Of a DNA stretch of 12,866 nucleotides, positions 6,579 to 12,866 are shown piece by piece. A program made the position numbers and the translations under genes. Every line of letters starts with the position of its first letter. Positions within the stretch are counted from its first letter, which is position 1. The notes under the pieces are model-generated. The model saw only the letters and a list, made by a program, of their open reading frames with translations. It had not been told where the DNA came from and searched no databases. Source of the stretch: Muribaculaceae bacterium. GTDB lineage: Bacteria > Bacteroidota > Bacteroidia > Bacteroidales > Muribaculaceae. The stretch lies in NCBI GenBank assembly GCA_029057255.1, contig JAICZO010000358.1:1-12866 (forward strand). Reading direction: 5' to 3'.

Positions 6579-8956
6579 TACTTTATGATTTTTATAGTTA
6601 GAGTCTTGCCCGGCACGAAAGTCAGCGGCAGAGTGAGGCGTCCGGAGGCTTCGTCGTATGCGAATCTGACCTTCCGGCCGTCTGCCGTCACCTTTGACGG
6701 GGCTGATGTCTGTGCGTATATCTCGAAGGTGAGTTCGATGCGCCCCGGGGCGCCCTCGTAAGTACCCTCCGACCTCACCTCGATGTCGATTTCCGACTTG
6801 TCGGCCGAGCCCCTGAATGTCAGCAGGCGGTAGTCGCGGCCTGTGAGCGGGTCGGGGCTGAGGCGGTTGTCGTCGTAGAGGGTATATTCCGACCGGCTGT
6901 TGTCGCCGGGGTAGTAGTTGACGGTGAATCTGTCGGCGCGGTAGTCGCCGGTGTTCTCCATCGGGTAGTCGGCCGTGGGGATGAAGGCTCCGCAGCGCAC
7001 AAAGAGGGGCAGCACGTCGAGCGGGGCGGGGTAGTCGCTGACGGTGGTGCCGCCGTCATATACCTTCGAGGGCTTGCGGAAGTCCATCCAGCGGCTGCCG
7101 CGCGGGAATGTCACCGGGCGCGATACGGCGCCCTCTGTGATGACCGGAGCCACGAGCAGGTCGTTGCCCCACAGATACTCGTCGGAGATGCTGTCGTAGG
7201 CTCCCGCCGCATTGTCGTCGAAGTCGAGCGGGCGCACCAGCGGGTAGCCGTAGCGGGCGTTCTCGTAGGCGAGCGTGTAGTTGTAGGGCAGGAAGCGGTA
7301 GCGGGTGCGCACGATGTCGAGGATGATGTCTTCGTACTGCGGGTAGTTGTACGGCTCGGCATACTGCTGCGCGTGGGTGCGGAAGACGGGCGAGAAGAGG
7401 CCGCTCTGCAGCCAGCGTACATACAGCTCGGGCATGTATGCGTTGTCGGGGTCGACGGCGAAGCCTCCGAGGTCGCTGCTCATGTATCCCAGGCCGCTGA
7501 GACCCGAGTTGAGCATGATGCGTATCTGCGGCTCGAGGCCGCCCCAGGAGCGCGACACGTCGGTCGACCAGGGGAAGACGCTGTGCCGCTGCAGACCCGT
7601 CGTGCCGCCGCGCATAAGAGTCATCAGGCGCGTGTCGGGGTACTCGCGGGCGAAGAGCGAGCTTATGATGCTGCTCCAGTCGTTGCCGTAGCGGTTGTGG
7701 TAGCGCCGGGCGCTCATGCCGTTGGCGTGGAGGCCTGTCTGCGGGTGCACTTCAGGCTCGCCGAGGTCGCCCCACCATCCTGCTATGCCCATGTCGGTAA
7801 GGCTGCGGTAGCGGTCCGACAGCCACTTGCGGGTGTCGGGGTTCGAGACGTCGAACATGCCGCCTTCGCCCACCCATATTGTCACATCCTGCGGCTTGGT
7901 GCCTGTCGAGTCGGCCACGAGCATGCCCTTGGCAGCAAGCTCGTTGTAGTTGTCGACGCCGCGGCCGTTGCGCAGCACATAGGGCTGTGATATGGCCACG
8001 AGGCTGACGCCGGCGCTGTCGAGGCGTGCGAGCATGCCCTCGGGGTCGGGCCACTGCGACGGCTCCCATGCGAGGCGTCCCATGTCCTGCTCCTTGCCGT
8101 ACCAGTACAGGTCGAGCACGATGCCGTCGAGCGGGTATCCGTGTCGGCGCAGGGTGTCGACGGTGCCTTCGGTCTCGGCCTGCGTGCGGTAGCCGTACTT
8201 CGACGTAATATATCCGAGCGCCCACAGCGGCGGCATGGGCTGTCGGCCGGTCAGGGCGGTGAGGTTGTGTGTCAGCTCGGCCATGTTGTCGCCGGCGACG
8301 TAGTAGTATGTCACGGGCTTGTCGCTCTCGGTGACATACTTGATGGGGTCCGACAGAATCATCTCGGCCGGGGCGAAGTCATCGAAGACGATGGCGTAGC
8401 CGCCTGTCGAGAGGAAGAGCGGCATGGTGATGTTCATCTGGCTGATGCGCGGGTCCGAGCCGGTGTATCCGTAGTTCTGACGGTTGTACATGACCAGCGT
8501 GTCGCCGCGCAGGTTGAGCGAGTGTCCGCGCTCGCCCGCGCCATAGAACGAGCCTTCGGCCGTCGTGGCAAGCTCCGTGACGGTGCGTCCGTCGGGCAGA
8601 CGGTCGCGGCCGAGGTCGTCGGTCACCAGCGAGCCGGGGTTGCGGGTCGTCAGGGTGAGGTTGCCGAATTCTATCGAGGCCGTGATGCCGCCGGAGGTGA
8701 AGAGCATCGTGCCCGACTTGTTTGTCGAGCCGGCGCCGGGCACGGGCGTAATGTCGAGCACCGACTGCGCCGGTGCTGTTTCCTCGCCCGCCGCGGTGTT
8801 GTCGACGCGCACTATTGCCGGGCTTATGGCAGTGACGGTGACGGTGCGTCCGTCGGCCGTGACCGTGCCGATGGACTGCCGCTGCTCTTCGGCGCGAAGA
8901 AGCGGCACAAGCATGCTGATGGCGGCATAAGCCGCAAAGAATCTTTTCAGTTTCAT
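6578..8956 (-). CDS. Exported GH31 alpha-glucosidase or transglucosylase
   Basis: Glycoside hydrolase family 31 enzyme, 792 residues, acting on alpha-linked glycans outside the cytoplasm. A signal peptide covers about 1-22 (cleavage near LLRA-E). An N-terminal beta-sandwich runs to about 235 (FYGAGERGHSLNLRG at 138-151 is typical), the (beta/alpha)8 barrel from about 240 to 560, and C-terminal beta domains follow with a DUF5110-type YTLYDDN at 691-697. The predicted nucleophile is Asp397 in GWWGDLGEPE and the acid/base Asp466 in PWSTDVSRSW; Asp282 (LDLYWYG) and Arg526/His528 (FRTHAQ) complete the usual site. The nucleophile motif differs from the common WxDMNE version and resembles, as far as I recall, bacterial oligosaccharide 4-alpha-glucosyltransferases of the CjAgd31B type, so transglycosylation is possible; alpha-glucosidase or alpha-xylosidase remain alternatives. 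It begins 53 bp after the preceding gene with no -7 element in between, and its stop overlaps the ribE start. No SusC/SusD pair is nearby. Confidence 0.9.
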   Translation of the reverse strand: MKLKRFFAAYAAISMLVPLLRAEEQRQSIGTVTADGRTVTVTAISPAIVRVDNTAAGEETAPAQSVLDITPVPGAGSTNKSGTMLFTSGGITASIEFGNLTLTTRNPGSLVTDDLGRDRLPDGRTVTELATTAEGSFYGAGERGHSLNLRGDTLVMYNRQNYGYTGSDPRISQMNITMPLFLSTGGYAIVFDDFAPAEMILSDPIKYVTESDKPVTYYYVAGDNMAELTHNLTALTGRQPMPPLWALGYITSKYGYRTQAETEGTVDTLRRHGYPLDGIVLDLYWYGKEQDMGRLAWEPSQWPDPEGMLARLDSAGVSLVAISQPYVLRNGRGVDNYNELAAKGMLVADSTGTKPQDVTIWVGEGGMFDVSNPDTRKWLSDRYRSLTDMGIAGWWGDLGEPEVHPQTGLHANGMSARRYHNRYGNDWSSIISSLFAREYPDTRLMTLMRGGTTGLQRHSVFPWSTDVSRSWGGLEPQIRIMLNSGLSGLGYMSSDLGGFAVDPDNAYMPELYVRWLQSGLFSPVFRTHAQQYAEPYNYPQYEDIILDIVRTRYRFLPYNYTLAYENARYGYPLVRPLDFDDNAAGAYDSISDEYLWGNDLLVAPVITEGAVSRPVTFPRGSRWMDFRKPSKVYDGGTTVSDYPAPLDVLPLFVRCGAFIPTADYPMENTGDYRADRFTVNYYPGDNSRSEYTLYDDNRLSPDPLTGRDYRLLTFRGSADKSEIDIEVRSEGTYEGAPGRIELTFEIYAQTSAPSKVTADGRKVRFAYDEASGRLTLPLTFVPGKTLTIKIIK

Positions 8957-9009
8957 CTGTCAGTGAAATAGGACTACGGCTCCCGGCAGTGTACTCTGCG
9001 ATGCTCCTG

Positions 9010-10755
9010 TCAGGGGTCTACCCAGTAGGTGTACTGTCGCCAGCCTATGGCGTCGGTATCCCCGCTGACGTAGACGGGGTCGTGTGGCGCTGTGCGCGGG
9101 CTGCGTTTCGATGCCGAGCCTTTGACGGCGCGCACTACGGCGTCGAAGTTTTTGGAGTCGCTGAGCAGCGGAGCCCATTTGGTAAGTATGATATCGAAAT
9201 TGTAATTGTTGAGGTCGTCAAAAAGTTCGTGCAGCACGCCTGTCTCCTCCATCTTGTCGCGTTCCCACTGCTTGTTGGAGTCGAGATATGCCACGGCGGC
9301 CGCTATGGCCTCGGCTGTCGGAGCTGTCGGAGCTGCGGGAGCAGTCTCGGCGGGCTCGGGGGCGGCTACAGGCTCGGGCTGGCTCTGCGGCGTTGTGTAC
9401 TCGATGGCTGCGATGGGCGTATGGCTCGTTTTGGCGTCGTTCTCGACGTCGAAAGCGAGCCGGCCGATGAATATGCCGGCCAGCAGCGAAAGCGCCGCTA
9501 CAACGCCGTATATGTAGAGCGCCCTGCGGCTGTGTCCGCCGGTATACACGAGGTTGTTGCACACGCCTGTGCCCTCGACTATCTCGTCGCCGGCGACGCT
9601 GTAGCCCTCGATAGGACAGTTGGTGATCGGTTTCTTGGTCTTAAGATAGATGCGTATGGCCTCGACCGGCTCGGGAGTGTTGACGGGCAGGTCGAAGCGG
9701 TATGTGCGGTGCAGCTGCTTCATCTGCACCAGGGCCTGTGTGGTCGAGGCAAGGTCGAGGCTGCCCGTAAACGAGAAGTAGCCCGGGGATGTGATTTCGA
9801 CATGGGCGTTGGCCAGCTCGGCGAAGGTGAACGACTGCGGTCTGTCGATGACCTTGCCGTTGACCTTGATGACGAAGGAGTCGATGGCGCTCTGAGAGCC
9901 TTGCTCGGTGACGTAGAACGACGCCGGCGATATGCACTTGAGGGCCTTGGACGTGTCTGGCGGCGTCACGGCTACCCTCTCGCCCTCGGCCGCCCTGACG
10001 GTCTGGCTCACGGTCTCGAAGCCGCCGCGCTTCCACTGTATCTCGATGGCTTCGCCGGCGGGCACTACCAGTGCCCGGGTGAAGGGGTGGCGGTAGATGT
10101 GCGGGGTGAAGCCCTGCGCTGTCCGTGGCGGGGGCAGCAGCACGGCTGAGGGGCGTATGGTGCCGGCCGACAGGTCGCGCTCACTGTTGCGGAAGCGTGC
10201 GCCGCAGGTGCTGTCGATCATCAGCACGCCGGCATACTCGGCTAAGGCGGGCATGTAGTAGCGGGCGGAAATGAAGCTCTCGGCCGAGGGTTCTTTGCCG
10301 CCGTAGTAGCAGCAGGCATACAGCTTGCCTGTCGAGGGCAGGCGCCGTGGCGCGTCGTTGTCAACGGCATAGTCGGCGGCGAGCATGTCGCGCAGGTCGC
10401 CGAGCGCCTCGGGCGTGAGGGCGCGGCCTCCGTCGGCTATGCTGTCTCTGACCGCAGTCAGAATCCGCCGTATGGAGTGGTCGTCGATGACAGTGCCCGC
10501 GGCGAAAAACAGCGTGGCGGCGACAAGGTCGCCGGCCGAAGCTCCCGCAATGGTGCGGAGCACCGTCAGGAGCGTGCCTTCGGCGACGTACGACAGCAGG
10601 TAGAAGGTATACTCCTTCGACGTGTCATACGCGACATCCTCGACCGCCTTGCGGTAGTCGTGGATATACCTGTTTATATCCTCGGCGGGATTGATGTTGA
10701 CGAGGTTTTTGTAGCCTCGCTGCGATTTGTTTATGTATAGCTGTAGTTTTGCCAT
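9010..10755 (-). CDS. Unrecognised single-span membrane protein with PEGA-like segment
   Basis: A 581-residue protein that I do not recognise, heading the likely operon with GH31, ribE and DUF2851. It opens MAKLQLYINKSQRGYKNLV, then a mostly helical region to about 130. About 140-400 is beta-rich; within it FVIKVNGKVIDRPQSFTF...VEITSPGYFSF (about 294-329) resembles a PEGA-type repeat. One membrane span lies at about 412-433 (ALYIYGVVAALSLLAGIFIG) after the basic HSRR, so the large N-terminal part should be cytoplasmic and the rest outside. A Pro/Ala/Glu-rich linker (about 456-480) leads to a C-terminal domain of about 100 residues ending YWVDP. There is no signal peptide and no catalytic motif I can name. 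The frame is open up to 10830, but the promoter at 10778-10808 lies inside that extension. With transcription starting near 10772, the ATG at 10755 (17-base leader) is the best start. A scaffold or sensor role in the envelope is only inference. Confidence 0.75.
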   Translation of the reverse strand: MAKLQLYINKSQRGYKNLVNINPAEDINRYIHDYRKAVEDVAYDTSKEYTFYLLSYVAEGTLLTVLRTIAGASAGDLVAATLFFAAGTVIDDHSIRRILTAVRDSIADGGRALTPEALGDLRDMLAADYAVDNDAPRRLPSTGKLYACCYYGGKEPSAESFISARYYMPALAEYAGVLMIDSTCGARFRNSERDLSAGTIRPSAVLLPPPRTAQGFTPHIYRHPFTRALVVPAGEAIEIQWKRGGFETVSQTVRAAEGERVAVTPPDTSKALKCISPASFYVTEQGSQSAIDSFVIKVNGKVIDRPQSFTFAELANAHVEITSPGYFSFTGSLDLASTTQALVQMKQLHRTYRFDLPVNTPEPVEAIRIYLKTKKPITNCPIEGYSVAGDEIVEGTGVCNNLVYTGGHSRRALYIYGVVAALSLLAGIFIGRLAFDVENDAKTSHTPIAAIEYTTPQSQPEPVAAPEPAETAPAAPTAPTAEAIAAAVAYLDSNKQWERDKMEETGVLHELFDDLNNYNFDIILTKWAPLLSDSKNFDAVVRAVKGSASKRSPRTAPHDPVYVSGDTDAIGWRQYTYWVDP

Positions 10756-10777
10756 TTTTGCCTGCATGTGTAAGTTG

Positions 10778-10808
10778 CAAAGATAGAGAAATTGTGCAAC
10801 ATTGCAAA
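10778..10808 (-). promoter_or_regulatory. Promoter of the GH31/ribE operon
   Basis: On the minus strand TTTG (10805-10808), 19 bases, then TATCTTTG (10778-10785) is an exact match to the Bacteroidetes sigma-ABfr consensus with ideal spacing. It is the best promoter in the window. The predicted start near 10772 lies 17 bases before the ATG at 10755 and excludes the upstream ATG codons of that frame. The TTTG box is part of the T-rich tail of the preceding terminator. Confidence 0.8.
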
Positions 10809-10846
10809 ATAAAAACTCCCGCCGCGACATGCGCGGCAGGAGTTTT
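10805..10846 (-). terminator. Intrinsic terminator of the Ig-like secreted protein gene
   Basis: Arms 10812-10826 and 10832-10846 pair over 15 positions with one C/A mismatch around the loop ACATG. The core is GCCGCG/CGCGGC, flanked by CTCC/GGAG and AAAA/TTTT. On the minus strand it runs into GTTTTTATTTTG, a good U tract. It lies 28 bases after the stop at 10874. The AAAA/TTTT flanks make it potentially bidirectional, though no plus-strand gene is present. Confidence 0.88.
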
Positions 10847-10873
10847 CGATGCGGTGGTATTGCTGTGTGCGGA

Positions 10874-12202
10874 TTACTTCACGAGCACTTTGCTTACCTT
10901 GTTGCCCTGACGACGGATGTAGAGACCGTTCTCGGGGTTGGCAACGCGTACGCCCTGGAGGTTGTAGTATTCAACGGGAGCGTTGTCGGCGGCTACAGTC
11001 TCGCTGATGCCTGCCTTGCCTTCGATCTTGAAGATGTAGGGCTTGGCGGGGTTGGTGAGTGTAGCGAGCTTCTTGGCGTCATAGCAGCCGAACGAGCCGA
11101 AACCGGGGTCCTGGTAAACGACGAGGCTTGTGGCTACGTTGGTGATTGTAGCAACGCCTTCAGCGTCGAATGTAACTGTCCATGCGCGGTTGTCGGCGCT
11201 GTCGTCGCTTGTGTCGAAGGTGTAGAAGCCGGTCTTGGCGCCGAGCATTTTGCCTTCGGAAGTAGTGAATGTGAAGCCGCCTTCAACAGCTGCTACAGTG
11301 AATGCGATGTCGGAAGTGCCGTCAAAGCTTGTTGTTGTGCCTTCGGGGAGGTCTTCGGCGCTCATGTAGCCGTAATCCTTGTTGAAGAGCTTGTTGACCT
11401 TGTTGTTGGCAACGAAGACAACCTTGTCGCCGGCTTCGATGGCTGTGGCCTTGACATACTTGGAGTCAGCGGCTTTTGTGACAGTGAGCTTGTACGAAGC
11501 TGCGCCTGCGAGGAAGTCGTTGTTGGCTTCGGATTTTGCAGAGATGACGGCCTCGCCTGCGGCTACGATGGTGACAGCGCCGGTGGCGGCGTCTACAGTA
11601 GCGACTTTGTCGTTGTCAGAAGCGAATGTCACAGTGGCTGTGGTCTCCTTTGTGAATGTGGGAGCTGTGAAGGGCTGGCCTACAACTGCGCTTGCTGTGG
11701 AAGCGGAGAAGGCGAGGCCTGCGGGCTTGCGGGTGTCGACAACACCGCCGGTGTAGGTCACCTTGATGGTCGAGATGGCAAGGTTGCTCTTTGTGATAGT
11801 CGACTCGAACTTGATGGTCTCGGCGTCGCCTTTCCATGTGCCGACAGCTTCTGTCACAGTGTATGTGCCGGTCTGGCCGTCTGAAAATTTTACGCCCTTT
11901 GCAGCAGTTTTATCCTTGTATGTGATGACAATCTCGGAGATTTTGCCTTCTTTGATGACTGCGTCGAATTTGGCGCCGGTGTAGAGGCGGAGGCCGTCAG
12001 CCCACAGACGGCTCTTGCCGGTGGCGTTGATGGTGATGGCGCCGTTGACGATGGCCTGGGGGTCGTCGTTGTAGTCTTTTGTGTCGCCCGAGAGGCGGGT
12101 CATGCCGTAGGATTCATTGATGAAGTCGTATGTGACTACATCGGCAGATGCTGCGAACGACATAGTCAGGGCAGCAATTGCAGAAAGTAAAAATTTCTTC
12201 AT
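10874..12202 (-). CDS. Secreted multidomain protein with Big2-like domain
   Basis: Secreted protein of 442 residues, probably a binding or accessory protein. A signal peptide covers 1-20 (ending FAASA-D). Residues 22-150 form a beta-sandwich of a kind common in Bacteroidales secreted proteins (VTYDFINESYGM, SRLWADGLRLYTG, ISEIVITY). Residues 158-243 look like a bacterial Ig-like Big2 domain (VTFASDNDKVATVDAATGAV, GEAVISAKS). About 248-395 is a third beta-rich domain (EAGDKVVFVANN, GGFTFTTSEGKMLGAKTG, WTVTFDAEGVATITN, PYIFKIEG), possibly trefoil-like. The last 33 residues (VEYYNLQGVRV...NGLYIRRQGNKVSKVLVK) are the short T9SS-like C-terminal signature also found at the end of the 2918-4516 protein. 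It starts 27 bp behind the nuclease-fold gene with no -7 element between, so the two share a transcript ending at the terminator at 10812-10846. No catalytic motif is visible. Confidence 0.8.
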   Translation of the reverse strand: MKKFLLSAIAALTMSFAASADVVTYDFINESYGMTRLSGDTKDYNDDPQAIVNGAITINATGKSRLWADGLRLYTGAKFDAVIKEGKISEIVITYKDKTAAKGVKFSDGQTGTYTVTEAVGTWKGDAETIKFESTITKSNLAISTIKVTYTGGVVDTRKPAGLAFSASTASAVVGQPFTAPTFTKETTATVTFASDNDKVATVDAATGAVTIVAAGEAVISAKSEANNDFLAGAASYKLTVTKAADSKYVKATAIEAGDKVVFVANNKVNKLFNKDYGYMSAEDLPEGTTTSFDGTSDIAFTVAAVEGGFTFTTSEGKMLGAKTGFYTFDTSDDSADNRAWTVTFDAEGVATITNVATSLVVYQDPGFGSFGCYDAKKLATLTNPAKPYIFKIEGKAGISETVAADNAPVEYYNLQGVRVANPENGLYIRRQGNKVSKVLVK

Positions 12203-12229
12203 AAGATGGTTGATGTATTAAGAGGTTTA

Positions 12230-12866
12230 TTATTTGTCGACGTATCGACGGAGAAAGATTTCAGTGGGGAAGTGGTCGGAGTAGCCGCCGAGGTAGGAGC
12301 CTGCTGAGTATGTGCGCTTGGGGTAGCCCACGCGGTTGCCCTCGGTGTCCTTGAGGAAGTCGAAGTTCAGCACCTTGGCCTCATAGAATGTCCAGCGGTG
12401 GTCGTCGGTGACGTTGACGAGGTTGCCCGACACGATAATCTGGTCGAAGAGGTTCCACGAGCTCTTGTATGCGAGTGTGCCCACGCCGCTGTCGAGCTTG
12501 CGCCAGAAGGGGTTGTAGAAGCCGTGTGCGCCTACGCCCTCGGGGTCCTTGCGGCCTCCGAGAATCTGAGCGCATGATTTGTCCTGCGGGTCGTCGTTGA
12601 GGTCGCCCATCACTATCACTCCTATCTCGGGGTCGACGCGCCAGAGGCTGTCGGCGATGCTCTTGGAGAGCTCGGCGGCGGCAATGCGGTTGGGCTCTGA
12701 CTGTTCCTGGCCGCCGATGCGCGAGGGCCAGTGGTTGACGATGACGGCTATGCGCTGGCCCAGGAGCGAGCCGACGACGCACATCTGGTCGCGGGTGCGG
12801 AAGGGCACGGCCGTCAGACGGTGGTTGGTGACGTTCTCGAGGCGGAAGTAGCGGGGATTGTAGAGG
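12230..12866 (-). CDS. Endonuclease/exonuclease/phosphatase family protein, partial
   Basis: C-terminal 211 residues of a metal-dependent hydrolase of the DNase I-like endonuclease/exonuclease/phosphatase superfamily; the N-terminus lies beyond the window. The reading frame stays open to the edge (LYNPRYFRLENV... precedes PFRTRDQ), so the GTG at 12808 is an internal Val codon and not a start. Visible superfamily motifs are VNHWPSR (catalytic His environment), VIVMGDLNDDP (Asp and Asn), FDQIIVS and the terminal YSDHFPTEI with the SDH catalytic pair. The form matches Bacteroidales proteins annotated as EEP family proteins, often exported, which act on nucleic acids or phosphoesters; the actual substrate cannot be told from the sequence. 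The Ig-like secreted protein gene follows after 27 bp and is probably cotranscribed. Confidence 0.9.
   Translation of the reverse strand, partial: LYNPRYFRLENVTNHRLTAVPFRTRDQMCVVGSLLGQRIAVIVNHWPSRIGGQEQSEPNRIAAAELSKSIADSLWRVDPEIGVIVMGDLNDDPQDKSCAQILGGRKDPEGVGAHGFYNPFWRKLDSGVGTLAYKSSWNLFDQIIVSGNLVNVTDDHRWTFYEAKVLNFDFLKDTEGNRVGYPKRTYSAGSYLGGYSDHFPTEIFLRRYVDK

Noticed and set aside
5951..8956. FMN riboswitch controlling ribE
   Set aside because: ribE starts inside the GH31 stop codon, the nearest upstream promoter has a leader of about 17 bases, and no RFN-like conserved stems were seen.
8957..9013. Direct repeat CTGTCAG at 8957-8963 and 9007-9013 as a mobile-element scar
   Set aside because: Seven bases recurring over a short distance is expected by chance, and nothing between looks like an inserted element.
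8989..10149. 386-residue open frame on the plus strand
   Set aside because: Antisense to the membrane-protein gene, with Gly/Val/Arg/Cys-rich composition and no recognisable domain; a typical shadow of GC-rich coding DNA.
10802..11884. 360-residue plus-strand open frame, rich in Cys and Gly
   Set aside because: Antisense to the Ig-like secreted protein; the Cys/Gly richness comes from reading Ala/Thr codons in reverse, and it begins inside the terminator/promoter region.
12230..12808. GTG at 12808 as the start of the nuclease-fold gene
   Set aside because: The frame remains open to the window edge with family-like sequence (YNPRYF) upstream, so the GTG is an internal codon.
1..12866. CRISPR arrays, tRNA or rRNA genes, insertion sequences, phage or anti-phage genes
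   Set aside because: Looked for on both strands by eye; no regularly spaced repeats, cloverleaf sequences, transposase motifs or known defence domains were found.

Overview
The window looks like a chromosomal stretch of a GC-rich member of the Bacteroidales, most likely a Muribaculaceae-type gut bacterium. The evidence is: promoters of the Bacteroidetes form (TTTG, about 19 bases, TAnnTTTG) in front of several genes, no Shine-Dalgarno-like sites, a BACON-like lipoprotein, a DUF3244-like protein, a TPR/transmembrane/HTH regulator, a DUF2851 protein, and two secreted proteins ending in the short YYNLQG...GLYIRR C-terminal signature typical of this order. The genus is inference. All ten genes lie on the minus strand, so transcription runs from high to low coordinates.

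In transcription order: (1) The window opens inside an endonuclease/exonuclease/phosphatase-fold gene (12866-12230, start missing). A secreted Ig-like multidomain protein (12202-10874) follows 27 bp later, and the pair ends in a strong hairpin terminator at 10812-10846. (2) A clear promoter at 10778-10808, which reuses the T tail of that terminator, drives a probable four-gene operon. Its genes are an unrecognised single-span membrane protein (10755-9010), an exported GH31 glycosidase/transglycosylase (8956-6578), riboflavin synthase ribE (6578-5970, start overlapping the GH31 stop) and a DUF2851 protein (5950-4652). (3) A monocistronic gene for a large secreted protein with two copies of one domain (4516-2918) has its own promoter and is followed by a perfect 18-bp inverted repeat. 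(4) A lower-GC segment (about 1-2460) holds a membrane-spanning TPR regulator (2762-1098) and, behind its own promoter, two small exported proteins (856-479 and 409-14).

Most of the window is ordinary metabolism and cell-envelope function. The parts I find most worth a second look are the low-GC regulator plus two-exported-protein module, whose regulator gene changes from about 75% GC at its 5' end to 35-48% further in; the unknown membrane protein heading the GH31/ribE operon; the nuclease-like residue pattern and terminal cysteines of the DUF2851 protein; and the secreted-nuclease-plus-Ig-protein pair. I see no RNA genes, insertion sequences, CRISPR arrays or phage genes. No gene-free stretch exceeds 300 bases.
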